In this document: positions 32,773 to 41,334 of the stretch, piece by piece
Layout: each line of letters opens with the position of its first letter
Position numbering within the stretch: the first letter of the stretch is position 1
From: Exiguobacterium sp. KRL4
GTDB lineage: Bacteria > Bacillota > Bacilli > Exiguobacteriales > Exiguobacteriaceae
Assembly: GCF_001870785.1 (NCBI RefSeq)
Contig: NZ_MOLV01000027.1
Span: 17,318 to 81,317, forward strand
Reading direction: 5' to 3'
DNA: 64,000 bases
The notes under the pieces: model-generated
Seen by the model: the letters and a program-made list of their open reading frames with translations, nothing else
The model's database searches: none
Told to the model about the DNA's origin: nothing
Position numbers and translations under genes: made by a program

Positions 32773-34101
32773 ATGGGCATCAAAGTCGTCATCATCGGAG
32801 GTGGATCAAGCTATACACCTGAATTAATCGAAGGGTTCATCAAACGGTATGAATCCTTTCCGGTCTCTGAAATCGTCTTATGTGACATTGAATCCGGAAC
32901 AGACAAGTTGGACATCATTACCCGGCTTGCAGAGCGGATGATTCGCCGATCCGGCTTGCCGATTCGTTTAAGCGCTACCTTTAATCGGCGCGACGCTCTG
33001 GAAGGGGCAGACTTTGTATCCACACAAATTCGCGTCGGAGGGTTGGAGGCACGGGCACTCGATGAACGGATTCCTTTGAAACACGGATTTATCGGTCAGG
33101 AAACGAATGGCGCGGGCGGGATTTTCAAAGCATTCCGGACGATCCCCGTCCTGCTCGAGCTGTCAAAAGAGATGCACGAAATCTGTCCCCATGCCTGGCT
33201 GATTAACTTTACGAATCCAGCAGGCATCGTGACGGAAGCGTTATTGAAGCACGGTCCGCACCAAAAAGTCATCGGCGTCTGCAACATTCCGTTTAACATG
33301 CGGAACTCGACTGCCGAAGTCTTACACGTCGATGTCCAGCGCGTCTCAATCGAGTTTATCGGTTTAAATCATTTCGTCTTTGGACGCCGGGTCTTTGTCG
33401 ACGGAAGCGACCAGACAGAAGAGGTGATGCAGCGATTGATGACCAAACAACTCGATTTTTCACCGGCGAATATCGTCAGCCTCGGTTGGTCCAATGCCTT
33501 CTTGCAAGCCGTCAACATGTTGCCGAATCCGTACCACCAGTACTATTTCCAAACCACCGAGACGCTCGAGAAGGACCTCGCCGCCTACAACACGAACGGC
33601 ACCCGGGCCGAGATTGTCCAGGAAGTCGAACGGACATTGTTCGAAGCCTATCAGGATGAACAGTTGGACGAAAAACCGGCTGAACTCGAATTACGCGGTG
33701 GCGCGTATTACAGTGATGCTGCCTGTTCCCTGATGGATTCGATTTACAACAACCGCGGAGACATCCAGACCGTCAATACATTAAATTGCGGGGCGATTTC
33801 CGACTTGCCGGTCGATGCCGTCATCGAAGTCAACGCCGTCATTACGAAAGAAGGTCCGCTCCCGATCGCGGTCGGACCACTACCATTATCCGTCAAAGGA
33901 TTGATTTTGCAGATGAAGCAGATGGAAGAACTGACGATTCAAGCCGCGTTAAGCGGATCAACCAAAGACGCTTACTTAGCCTTTTTGATGAATCCATTGA
34001 TTCAAGATGAAAAGCGGGCGCAACCGCTACTCGAGGAGATGTTGCTTGCGCACGCAGCATGGTTACCACAATTTCAATCCAAGGAGGAGCAACGGACATG
34101 A
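32773..34101 (+). CDS. licH: 6-phospho-beta-glucosidase, GH4 family
   Basis: 442 residues. The NAD-binding motif IIGGGSSYTPELIEGF opens the protein; NFTNPAGIVTEALL, GVCNIPFNM (metal-binding Cys) and GLNHF (His) are GH4 signatures. GH4 enzymes use NAD+ and a divalent metal to cleave phosphorylated disaccharides by an oxidation-elimination route in the cytoplasm. ATG 32773 follows GGGAGG; an upstream in-frame ATG at 32659 lies inside the operator region and is unlikely. It overlaps the EIIC gene by 4 bases, starting a four-gene PTS operon. Confidence 0.92.
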   Translation: MGIKVVIIGGGSSYTPELIEGFIKRYESFPVSEIVLCDIESGTDKLDIITRLAERMIRRSGLPIRLSATFNRRDALEGADFVSTQIRVGGLEARALDERIPLKHGFIGQETNGAGGIFKAFRTIPVLLELSKEMHEICPHAWLINFTNPAGIVTEALLKHGPHQKVIGVCNIPFNMRNSTAEVLHVDVQRVSIEFIGLNHFVFGRRVFVDGSDQTEEVMQRLMTKQLDFSPANIVSLGWSNAFLQAVNMLPNPYHQYYFQTTETLEKDLAAYNTNGTRAEIVQEVERTLFEAYQDEQLDEKPAELELRGGAYYSDAACSLMDSIYNNRGDIQTVNTLNCGAISDLPVDAVIEVNAVITKEGPLPIAVGPLPLSVKGLILQMKQMEELTIQAALSGSTKDAYLAFLMNPLIQDEKRAQPLLEEMLLAHAAWLPQFQSKEEQRT

Positions 34102-35381
34102 ATAAATTCATTGAAATCGCAGGAAGAATCGGTGCCCAACGCCATCTCGTCGCGATACGGGATGGATTCGTCGCCATTATGCCCCTGATCATCGTCGGGT
34201 CTCTCGCGATACTGATCAATAACTTCCCCGCCATCGGCAGTCTTGATTTCGTCGGTTGGATGAACGGGCTGTTTGGAGAAGGAAACTGGCAAGGGCTAGG
34301 GGGGAACATCTGGAACGGATCGTTTGCGATTTTAGGATTGCTGGTGGCTTTTTCGATCGCCTACAGCCTGGCTAAAAGTTACGATGTCGATCCGTTGTCG
34401 GCAGGGTTGATTTCCGTCGCCTCCTATATCATTCTCGTTCCGGTCACGAAAGACTGGGGACTCAGTTTTGCCTGGCTCGGCGCGCAAGGACTATTCGTCG
34501 CCATCATTCTTTCTCTTTTGACGACCGAGCTGTTTCGCATCTTACTGAAGACACGGTTGACAATCTCGATGCCGGATGGGGTTCCGGATGGTGTCGTCCG
34601 CTCGTTCCAAGCATTGATTCCGGCAACGTTGATTTTGATCCTCGTCGGCGGATTCCAATTATTTATGACACTCGCCATTGAATCAAGCCTGTTTGAAGTC
34701 ATCTTCAACAGTATCCAAAAACCGTTACAAGGATTTGGAGACACGCTTCCGGCTGCGATTGCGATTGCCTTTTTAAATCATATCCTCTGGTTCTTCGGCT
34801 TACATGGAACAAACATCATTGGAGCCGTCATTGAACCGATTTATCTGCCGTTGATTCAGCAGAACTTGGAAGCATTCCAAGCGGGGACTTCTGCTTACGA
34901 CGTCCCGAATACGGTAACGAAACCTTTCCTCGACTCCTTCGTATTCATAGGGGGTTCCGGTACGACACTTGCTCTTCTCTTTGCCATTTTCTTTGTCATC
35001 CGTGAACAGAAAAATCATCCCTACCGCGAAGTTGCCAAGTTATCGACACCCGCTGGATTATTCAACATCAACGAACCGGTAATTTTCGGCTTACCGATCG
35101 TCTTGAACCCGATCATGTTGATTCCATTCATCTTGGTGCCGGTCACATTGACGATCGTGTCCTATGTCGCGTTGTCGACTGGACTAGTGCCAAAAACCGT
35201 TGCGATTTTACCATGGACGACACCGCCTTTAATCAGCGGATATCTCGTGACAGGCGGGAGTTGGCGCGGAATCGCACTACAAGTCGTCAACTTGACGCTC
35301 GCGACAGCGATTTATGTCCCGTTCGTCGCAGCAGGTGTCCGGGCGATGAAAAAACAAACAGAAGGGAAGCTGGCAAGCTGA
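34098..35381 (+). CDS. licC: PTS EIIC, lactose/cellobiose family
   Basis: 427 residues with about ten membrane helices. MNKFIEIAGRIGAQRHLVAIRDG, GHGTN-like FFGLHGTNIIGAVIEP and FNINEPVIFGLPIVLNP are hallmark motifs of cellobiose/diacetylchitobiose EIIC channels. It carries the disaccharide across the membrane while EIIB phosphorylates it. ATG 34098 overlaps the GH4 stop and is preceded by AAGGAGGAGC; the next gene overlaps by one base, so the operon is tightly coupled. Confidence 0.92.
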   Translation: MNKFIEIAGRIGAQRHLVAIRDGFVAIMPLIIVGSLAILINNFPAIGSLDFVGWMNGLFGEGNWQGLGGNIWNGSFAILGLLVAFSIAYSLAKSYDVDPLSAGLISVASYIILVPVTKDWGLSFAWLGAQGLFVAIILSLLTTELFRILLKTRLTISMPDGVPDGVVRSFQALIPATLILILVGGFQLFMTLAIESSLFEVIFNSIQKPLQGFGDTLPAAIAIAFLNHILWFFGLHGTNIIGAVIEPIYLPLIQQNLEAFQAGTSAYDVPNTVTKPFLDSFVFIGGSGTTLALLFAIFFVIREQKNHPYREVAKLSTPAGLFNINEPVIFGLPIVLNPIMLIPFILVPVTLTIVSYVALSTGLVPKTVAILPWTTPPLISGYLVTGGSWRGIALQVVNLTLATAIYVPFVAAGVRAMKKQTEGKLAS

Positions 35382-35710
35382 TGACAGAAGAACTGCAAAT
35401 CCTATCGTTTACAATGATTCTTCATGCAGGTAATGCCCGTTCGGCAGCAATGGAATCCATTCAGGCTGCCAAAAAAGGAGACCTCTCGTTGGCACAAACC
35501 AAACTGGAAGAAGCCAATCAAGAAAGTCTACAGGCGCATCGTGCCCAAACGACCTTACTGCAGGACGAAGCAAAAGGGCTTGAGACGCCGTTATCGATTC
35601 TATTGATTCATGCCCAAGACCATTTGATGACAGCGATGACCGTCAGAGATTTAGCTGTCGAGATGGTCGAACTGTATACGCGACTCACACGACTGGAGGA
35701 AAAATCATGA
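35381..35710 (+). CDS. licA: PTS EIIA, lactose/cellobiose family
   Basis: 109 residues, all-helical. The phosphorylated His77 lies in the family motif LIHAQDHLMTAM; MILHAGNARSAAMESIQAAKKGD is the conserved N-terminal helix pair. It accepts phosphate from HPr and passes it to EIIB. The start overlaps the EIIC stop by one base (TGATG). A longer frame from 35213 lies inside EIIC and is not used. Confidence 0.92.
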   Translation: MTEELQILSFTMILHAGNARSAAMESIQAAKKGDLSLAQTKLEEANQESLQAHRAQTTLLQDEAKGLETPLSILLIHAQDHLMTAMTVRDLAVEMVELYTRLTRLEEKS

Positions 35711-36015
35711 ACATTTTACTCGTTTGCTCGGCCGGCATGTCGACATCCATCTTAGTTCGGAAAATGCGTGAACAAGCTGAGGCACAAGCTCTTGATGTGA
35801 CGATCGAAGCCATTCCCGAAAGTGAATTATCGCATCATTTGGATCAGACGGATGTGATTTTAATCGGACCACAAGTCCGGTATTTAGAAACGAAGATTCG
35901 CCAAGTAGCAGAACCAAAAGGGGTTCGCGTCGCGATCATCAATCAGATGGCGTATGGTCTGATGAAAGGGGACTTGGTCCTCGAACAGGCTCAATCCTTA
36001 TTAACAGAAGCTTAA
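35707..36015 (+). CDS. licB: PTS EIIB, lactose/cellobiose family
   Basis: 102 residues. The phosphocysteine is Cys7 in ILLVCSAGMSTSILV, and ILIGPQVRYLETKI plus INQMAYGLMKGD are family features. It transfers phosphate from EIIA to the incoming disaccharide at EIIC. It overlaps EIIA by 4 bases and is the last gene of the operon, followed by a strong terminator. Confidence 0.93.
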   Translation: MNILLVCSAGMSTSILVRKMREQAEAQALDVTIEAIPESELSHHLDQTDVILIGPQVRYLETKIRQVAEPKGVRVAIINQMAYGLMKGDLVLEQAQSLLTEA

Positions 36016-36022
36016 TTATCTC

Positions 36023-36077
36023 CACGTCAGTAAGTAAAGCCGGTCTATTCTGCCGATTTTACTTGCTGACGTTTTTT
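36023..36077 (+). terminator. Rho-independent terminator of the PTS operon
   Basis: ACGTCAG.TAAGTAAA..CCGG pairs with CCG..TTTTACTTGCTGACGT, followed by T7. Confidence 0.85.
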
Positions 36078-36186
36078 TATCTGAACATGAATCGATAAAG
36101 CAACAGGAACAGGATAAACATGAACTGTGAAGAAGTAGATAGAATCGTATATCGCTTCAACATTCAATCCGGAAAGAAGGGTTCTT

Positions 36187-36849
36187 ATGAAAGTATTGCT
36201 GACTTCAGGCGGCATTCAAAATGACAGTCAACGTCGTGCACTCGTCGACTTACTCGGAAAACCGATTGCGGAGGCACATGCACTCTGTATTCCGACGGCC
36301 GTTTACGGAATGAAGGAGGGTCCGTACCATGCTTACTCATTCATCACAGGAACCGGTTCAGCACCGATGTGTGAATTAGGATTTCAATCGGTGGGTGTTC
36401 TCGAATTGACGGCACTACCGAGTCTGGATGAATCACTCTGGGTACCGCTTGTCGAACAGGCAGATGTGCTGTTGGTGAATGGCGGAGATCCCTTATTTTT
36501 AAACTACTGGATGAAAAAGTCTGGTCTAGCCACACGGTTACCGACGTTAAAAGCAGTTTACGTCGGGTTAAGTGCCGGTAGTATGGTTCTTACGCCGCGG
36601 ATTGGTCAAGCGTTCGTGGAGTGGACACCGCCTCATACAACGTCGGATGAAACCCTTGGATTGGTTGATTTTTCGATTTTCCCGCATCTGGATCACGAAC
36701 TGTTACCGGAAAATACATTGGACGAAGCCGTCAAATGGGCGGCTGATCTCACGGGACCATCCTATGCAATTGATGATCAAACGGCGATTCAGGTTGTTGA
36801 TGGCGTAGTGGAAGTGATTTCAGAAGGTCACTGGAAACGATTTGATTAA
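36187..36849 (+). CDS. Peptidase S51-like (peptidase E/class I GAT fold)
   Basis: 220 residues. VLLTSGGIQNDSQR at the N-terminus, VLLVNGGDPLFLNYWM and the nucleophile elbow GLSAGSMVLTP (catalytic Ser) fit the S51 dipeptidase E and cyanophycinase-like family; IFPHLDHE supplies a His. It probably cleaves small peptides in the cytoplasm. GAAAGAAGG precedes ATG 36187. The next gene starts 13 bases later, so the two are probably co-transcribed. Confidence 0.8.
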   Translation: MKVLLTSGGIQNDSQRRALVDLLGKPIAEAHALCIPTAVYGMKEGPYHAYSFITGTGSAPMCELGFQSVGVLELTALPSLDESLWVPLVEQADVLLVNGGDPLFLNYWMKKSGLATRLPTLKAVYVGLSAGSMVLTPRIGQAFVEWTPPHTTSDETLGLVDFSIFPHLDHELLPENTLDEAVKWAADLTGPSYAIDDQTAIQVVDGVVEVISEGHWKRFD

Positions 36850-36862
36850 AACGGAGGAATTC

Positions 36863-37456
36863 ATGGACATCACAACACGATTACACGTCGAACGAATCGA
36901 AGAGTGGCGCAATTGGTTGGAAAGTAACCATTTAACAGAGACTGAGATTTGGCTCGTCTTCTATAAAAGGGATGCGCGTGACTACCAGTTGGATTATATC
37001 GAGACGGTTGAGGAAGCGCTTTGTTTTGGCTGGATTGACGGAATCAGCAAAAAGATGGATGACTCAACAAAAGCCCAACGCTTTACGCCACGCCGTAAAA
37101 ACAGTCACTGGACGGAACTGAACAAGGAACGGGTCCGTCGTTTGACGGCACTCGGAAAAATGCACGAACAGGGAATAAAGGTGTTGCCGAACTTAGCGAC
37201 ACCGTTTGACATCGATGAAGCGATTCTCGAGGAACTAAAAAAAGATGCAGCGACCTATCAGTTTTTTAAGACGTTGCCGGATCTTTATGTTCGGGTCCGA
37301 GTCAGTTACATTCAGGAATACAAGCCCGGTAGTCCGGAATACGAAAAACGGTTGGCCAATTTTTTGAAATACACGGCACAGGGAAAAATGCTCGGACGAT
37401 GGGACGACGGCGGGAAATTAACGGGGAATTACAGGGGAGACGACGATGATATCTGA
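36863..37456 (+). CDS. YdeI/OmdA-family protein
   Basis: 197 residues. The N-terminal domain has WLESNHLTETEIWLVFYKR, EEALCFGWIDG and RFTPRRKNSHWTELNKERV, the signature of YdeI/OmpD-associated (bacteriocin-protection) proteins; the C-terminal helical part (YIQEYKPGSPEYEKRLANFL) is the OmdA tail. The biochemical role is unknown. ATG 36863 follows ACGGAGGAA. It overlaps the Nudix gene downstream by 11 bases. Confidence 0.82.
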   Translation: MDITTRLHVERIEEWRNWLESNHLTETEIWLVFYKRDARDYQLDYIETVEEALCFGWIDGISKKMDDSTKAQRFTPRRKNSHWTELNKERVRRLTALGKMHEQGIKVLPNLATPFDIDEAILEELKKDAATYQFFKTLPDLYVRVRVSYIQEYKPGSPEYEKRLANFLKYTAQGKMLGRWDDGGKLTGNYRGDDDDI

Positions 37457-37916
37457 TGAAAAGAAGAGACCGACTTTTGGTGTGAAATTGAAAGAGCGAA
37501 ACTACCAGTACAAGCAAAGTGTCTATGGTGTGGCATACGATCAGCGACAGCAGACATTTTTAACCGTCGAGACCAAATGGAATAATCTTTTGTTGCCGGG
37601 TGGGGGAATCGAGCGGGGAGAAACACCGGAGCAAGCACTTCACAGGGATCTGCTCGAAGAGACGGGATTTACGATTCGAATTGAGGCGCCAATCGGCCGT
37701 GCCGAGCAGTACGTGCTGACACCGGACGGAGAAGCGATTCTCAACGACGCGTTCTTTTTTAGAATGACGTTACATGAACGGACACAAACAGCAGTCGAAG
37801 GGGACCACCGTTTGGTCTGGTGTAGCTTTCATGAAGTCGACGATCTGTTTCATGCCCATCAGGTATTCGGGATTGTCACGAATACTCGATGCTTTTTCGT
37901 TTCTGGAATCCTATGA
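37446..37916 (+). CDS. Nudix hydrolase with Asp-substituted box
   Basis: 156 residues. The Nudix box reads GGIERGETPEQALHRDLLEE then TGF: the G-x5-E-x7-R spacing is kept, but the first Glu of the REUxEE helix is Asp (RDLLEE). Activity is therefore plausible but not certain. GGGGAG precedes ATG 37446, inside the end of the YdeI-like gene, so they are coupled. The substrate is unknown. The gene is convergent with fic, with 18 bases between stops. Confidence 0.72.
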   Translation: MISDEKKRPTFGVKLKERNYQYKQSVYGVAYDQRQQTFLTVETKWNNLLLPGGGIERGETPEQALHRDLLEETGFTIRIEAPIGRAEQYVLTPDGEAILNDAFFFRMTLHERTQTAVEGDHRLVWCSFHEVDDLFHAHQVFGIVTNTRCFFVSGIL

Positions 37917-37934
37917 CGAGTTAAAAGAACAAGG

Positions 37935-38978
37935 TTATCTTTTGATCCATTTTGCTCCACGTCCACGTCCTGACGGTTTGATGAGTCCTTCATCCCGAAG
38001 TTCACGCAGAATTCGATTAATCGTTGCCTCGCTGACATCAGGACAGGCGTTTCGGACATCTGCTTTATTGAACGGTGTAATGCGGCTTTCGACAAATTGA
38101 CGAATTCGTCCGGCCTTGTTTTGATTGCCGGTCGTAATCAGTCCGACGCGCTCCTCCAGTTCCTTATACGCGGCAAGGATTGTACTCAACAGGTAGTTGA
38201 TCCATGGGAAAGGATCCTGCTGATTCTGATGCCAGTGGATAGAAGACAGTCGAAGCGATTCATAGTAGTCTTCCTTACGCGACTCGACAATCTTTTCCAG
38301 ACTGATGTACCGTCCAACCTCGAAACCTTCCTGGTAAAGCATTAATAGTGTTAATAAGCGTGACATCCGACCATTTCCGTCATTGAATGGATGAATCGAC
38401 AAGAAATCTAGTACAAAGAGGCTCGTCAAGATAAGTGGATCGACGTCTTCTTGTTGCCGCCGCTCACGCAGACTATCGCATAATGCTTGAACTGCGGCAG
38501 GGGTCTCGAATGCCGGCACCGGAACGAAGCGTGTCCGTCGTGTCCCGTCAGGAAACGTCTCGCTGATTTCGTTATCGACGTTTTTCCAACGACCACCTTC
38601 GACAGGAACGAATTTATAAAGTTCCTTATGAAGTTGTAATAACACGTTCGCATTGATTGGGATATCTTGTGCCGAAGCATGAATCAAATTCAAGACATCG
38701 CGATAACCGGCAATCTCTGCCTCTGAACGGTCGGCTGGATCGGCTGATTTCGACATGATGGTATGGAGGCGGCTTTCTGTGACGACAATCCCTTCAATCG
38801 CGTTCGATGCCTTCGTTGACTGGATGACGGCGACGTCTCGTAACGTATTGAGGATTTGAGGAGCTTGTTGTTTATATAGATCTTGTTTTCCTTTATATTC
38901 ATTGATCCGGCTGATCAAGCGGACTGTTTCCATCGGTAGTGCAATGGTATTTAAATAACGATACGTATAGTTTCTCAC
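37935..38978 (-). CDS. Fic-domain protein with C-terminal winged helix
   Basis: About 347 residues from GTG 38978 (AAAGAGG 8 bases upstream); ATGs at 38996 and 39008 are in frame but lack a site. The N-terminal part has SNAIEG, the class II inhibitory helix ([S/T]xxxE[G/N]) that blocks the active site. The catalytic motif HPFNDGNGRMSRLL is complete, predicting AMP (or other NMP) transfer to a protein hydroxyl. The C-terminal 65 residues form a winged helix (NKADVRNACPDVSEATINRI, LRDEGLIKPSGRGRG). Three phased inverted repeats lie directly upstream, suggesting autoregulation by this domain. Confidence 0.88.
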   Translation of the reverse strand: MRNYTYRYLNTIALPMETVRLISRINEYKGKQDLYKQQAPQILNTLRDVAVIQSTKASNAIEGIVVTESRLHTIMSKSADPADRSEAEIAGYRDVLNLIHASAQDIPINANVLLQLHKELYKFVPVEGGRWKNVDNEISETFPDGTRRTRFVPVPAFETPAAVQALCDSLRERRQQEDVDPLILTSLFVLDFLSIHPFNDGNGRMSRLLTLLMLYQEGFEVGRYISLEKIVESRKEDYYESLRLSSIHWHQNQQDPFPWINYLLSTILAAYKELEERVGLITTGNQNKAGRIRQFVESRITPFNKADVRNACPDVSEATINRILRELRDEGLIKPSGRGRGAKWIKR

Positions 38979-39015
38979 ATGTAGCGCCTCTTTCATTAAT
39001 AGACTCATTGATAGC

Positions 39016-39200
39016 TAAACATGTTCATTTATTAGAGAAATGAGTATGTTTAATTAAACTATAACGTATTTAAACGTGTTCAAAAAGAATAAACATACTC
39101 ATTTTAGGGTGAAATGAGTATGTTTATTAAAAAATGAACTAATTAATATGGATTTAAAACGGTTAAACATACTCAAAATCAATCAAAATGAGTATGTTTA
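39016..39200. repeat. Three inverted repeats at exact 74-bp spacing upstream of fic
   Basis: Each unit has a 15-bp arm, a 7-bp spacer and a complementary 15-bp arm: 39016-39052, 39090-39126 and 39164-39200. The arm consensus is TAAACATACTCATTT. The middle unit is perfect; the outer ones have changed left arms (TAAACATGTTCATTT and TAAACATACTCAAAA), while all three right arms AAATGAGTATGTTTA are identical. Weaker half-sites occur at 39071-39085 (TAAACGTGTTCAAAA), 39132-39146 and 39206-39220 (AAATGAGTTAATTTA). Spacers differ in sequence. The array fills the fic upstream region. Confidence 0.9.
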
Positions 39201-39273
39201 GCGATAAATGAGTTAATTTATGATTAGCAGTTAATGTTTTTTGTCATTCAAACGATTGTGGCTATTCGTAATG

Positions 39274-40713
39274 TCACAAAATCGGTGACAATAGCCGCGA
39301 GATACTCTCCTTAAAGCGGATCATCCGTGGACGGGCAGCGTATTTTTCCCGGGTCAGCAAGGCACTGTCGGCAACATCGGACAAAAAGAGCAGCTCCAGT
39401 TCTTCCGCAATCGTCGCATCGTACAAAATCGCATTCATCTCGAAGTTCAACCGGAAACTCCGGGCGTCGATGTTCGTCGTCCCGACCGATGCGATTTTCC
39501 CGTCGACGACAATCGTCTTCGCATGCATGAATCCGATCTCATACGTGTAAACTTCGGCTCCGTGTTGAATCAATTCGCCGACTGCCGCATATGTCGCCCA
39601 GTAGACAAAGGGATGATCCGGCTGGTTCGGAATCATGATTTTGAGGGAGACACCGGAAGCCAAGGCAATTCGGCAGGCATCCATGAAACTGGCATCAGGA
39701 ATAAAGTAGGGCGACTGGATGTAAATCGATTTATCCGCCGTATGGATCATCTGAATCAGCATATTTTTCAAGTATTCCGTTTCCGACGTTGGACCGGACG
39801 TCACGATTTGAACCGGCACCCGGTCCGTCGCGACTTCAAGCGGTGGAATCGGGGCGGTCGACCAGTCCGTCCGCTCGTTGCTTGCGGCGTCCCAGTCCTG
39901 TTCAAAATGGAACTCGAGTTCTTCGACGACTGGGCCGAGAACCCGGAGGTGGGTATCCCGCCAGTAGCCGAAATGTTCGTCTTCTCCGAGGTATTCCGAT
40001 CCGACGTTAAAGCCGCCGATATACCCGATTTGCCGGTCGATCGTACAGAGTTTCCGGTGATTCCGGTTGTTGATCCGCAGGTTTAAGATACCGAGCGGCG
40101 AAGAGAAGAAGGAGCGGACTTCACCACCGTCTTGTTTGAACGCCGCGAAGTCCTTCGCTTTTAGTTTCCACGAGCCGACGGCGTCATACAGAATCCGGAC
40201 TTTGACGCCGCGTTTTGCCTGTTCAAACAAAGCGTTCAGTAGCCGGTCGCCGAGCGGATCACGTTTTAAAATGAAGTATTGAATGTTGATTTCGACTTGG
40301 GCGCTCTGTATGTCAGCGAGCAACGTATCAAATTTTTGATGACCGTCGAACAGCGTCCGGACATCGGTCGCTTCCGTCAACAGGGCTCCTGACGAGCGGT
40401 TTGCTTGAATCAACTTCCGGTACGGGTAAAGCGGTGCTTCGCGGGGGACATCGTCGTTTGCTTGCACCAAAAGCTCTTCTTCGCGCGCCAACCGGCGTGC
40501 TTCCGGGACATGATAAAACGTCTCTTGTTTCAACGACCGGCCAAACAATAAGTAAATCAAAAAGCCGATGACGGGTAAGAAAAAAAGAATCATCAGCCAG
40601 GCCCAGGTGGCACTGACATCACGCCGTTCGAAAAACAGGATGGCGATTGCCGCAGCGACGTTGGCAAACAGGACAACATAGAGCAAAACCGGCAAGATTA
40701 GGGTATAGTCCAT
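39274..40713 (-). CDS. cls: Cardiolipin synthase
   Basis: 479 residues. Two N-terminal membrane helices (about 5-25 and 36-56) precede two phospholipase-D domains with HKD motifs NHRKLCTIDRQIGYIGGFN and HAKTIVVDGKIASVGTTN. The enzyme condenses two phosphatidylglycerols to cardiolipin and glycerol at the membrane. Start ATG 40713 follows GAGGTG and gives the usual family length; a longer frame to 40845 would run into the divergent DedA gene. A GGCTATTGTCAC...GTGACATTACGAATAGCC dyad spans the stop codon. Confidence 0.92.
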   Translation of the reverse strand: MDYTLILPVLLYVVLFANVAAAIAILFFERRDVSATWAWLMILFFLPVIGFLIYLLFGRSLKQETFYHVPEARRLAREEELLVQANDDVPREAPLYPYRKLIQANRSSGALLTEATDVRTLFDGHQKFDTLLADIQSAQVEINIQYFILKRDPLGDRLLNALFEQAKRGVKVRILYDAVGSWKLKAKDFAAFKQDGGEVRSFFSSPLGILNLRINNRNHRKLCTIDRQIGYIGGFNVGSEYLGEDEHFGYWRDTHLRVLGPVVEELEFHFEQDWDAASNERTDWSTAPIPPLEVATDRVPVQIVTSGPTSETEYLKNMLIQMIHTADKSIYIQSPYFIPDASFMDACRIALASGVSLKIMIPNQPDHPFVYWATYAAVGELIQHGAEVYTYEIGFMHAKTIVVDGKIASVGTTNIDARSFRLNFEMNAILYDATIAEELELLFLSDVADSALLTREKYAARPRMIRFKESISRLLSPIL

Positions 40714-40767
40714 CAATACGAACACCTCGTTTTCAGAAAGAATGATTTCGATGGGAGGGAAGGCAGC

Positions 40768-41334
40768 ATGTTTTCGGAATGGATCCGGTTCATCTCGAGT
40801 ATCTTGTTCATCCCGATTTCGGATGATTTGTTGGTCATCCGCCAAATCAGCAGCTGGTTACGCCAGGATCAAGCACTCATCCTGATTTTTTTATCCGTCT
40901 GGTCCGCCTGTTTCGTGTGTTTTAATCTGTTTTACGGCATTCCCCGTATTTTTCGCGAACTTCCCTTCTTTCAAAAGTTATTGACCAATAAACATCTTGC
41001 GAAAGCCGAAGTGATTCTCCAGGAGAAAGGAACGGTCGCCATTGCCATGTCGTTTTTCCTGCCCGGTGTCCGGCGTCCGATTCATTATATGGCAGGACTG
41101 CTCGCCTATCCGTTTCGCCCCTACGTGCTCGTGACATTAGCCGGAACCGGCGTCTATGCGTTGCTCTGGACGATTCTCGTCAACCGTCTTGGTGCCTACG
41201 GTCTGTTGAACCGCTTTTCGACATGGTGGGCGACCCATGGTGGTGTCCTGCTGCTTCCAGGTCTGCTCGCACTCTGTCTCTTTTTAGTGTGGTTTTTCTG
41301 GGACCGAATTCGGAATTGGTTTGTCCGCAAGTAA
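40768..41334 (+). CDS. DedA-family membrane protein
   Basis: 188 residues with about five hydrophobic segments. ILQEKGTVAIAMSFFLPGVRRPIHYMAGLLAYPF matches the DedA/SNARE-associated core (G-x-x-x-I-x-x-x-R/F-x-P-G-x-R-x-x-x-x-x-x-A-G), with the conserved Arg pair. Members translocate undecaprenyl phosphate or other phospholipids; which applies here is unknown. GGGAGGGAAGG precedes ATG 40768. Its 3' end overlaps the convergent AI-2E-family gene by 51 bases. Confidence 0.83.
   Translation: MFSEWIRFISSILFIPISDDLLVIRQISSWLRQDQALILIFLSVWSACFVCFNLFYGIPRIFRELPFFQKLLTNKHLAKAEVILQEKGTVAIAMSFFLPGVRRPIHYMAGLLAYPFRPYVLVTLAGTGVYALLWTILVNRLGAYGLLNRFSTWWATHGGVLLLPGLLALCLFLVWFFWDRIRNWFVRK

Noticed and set aside
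37774..38100. Frameshifted C-terminus of the Nudix protein
   Set aside because: The alternative frame downstream is the antisense of the fic 3' end, and the Nudix frame already has a normal length.
39016..39220. CRISPR array
   Set aside because: Repeats are inverted pairs with constant 7-bp centres and a 74-bp period, intervals between units are related to each other rather than unique spacers, and no cas genes are near.
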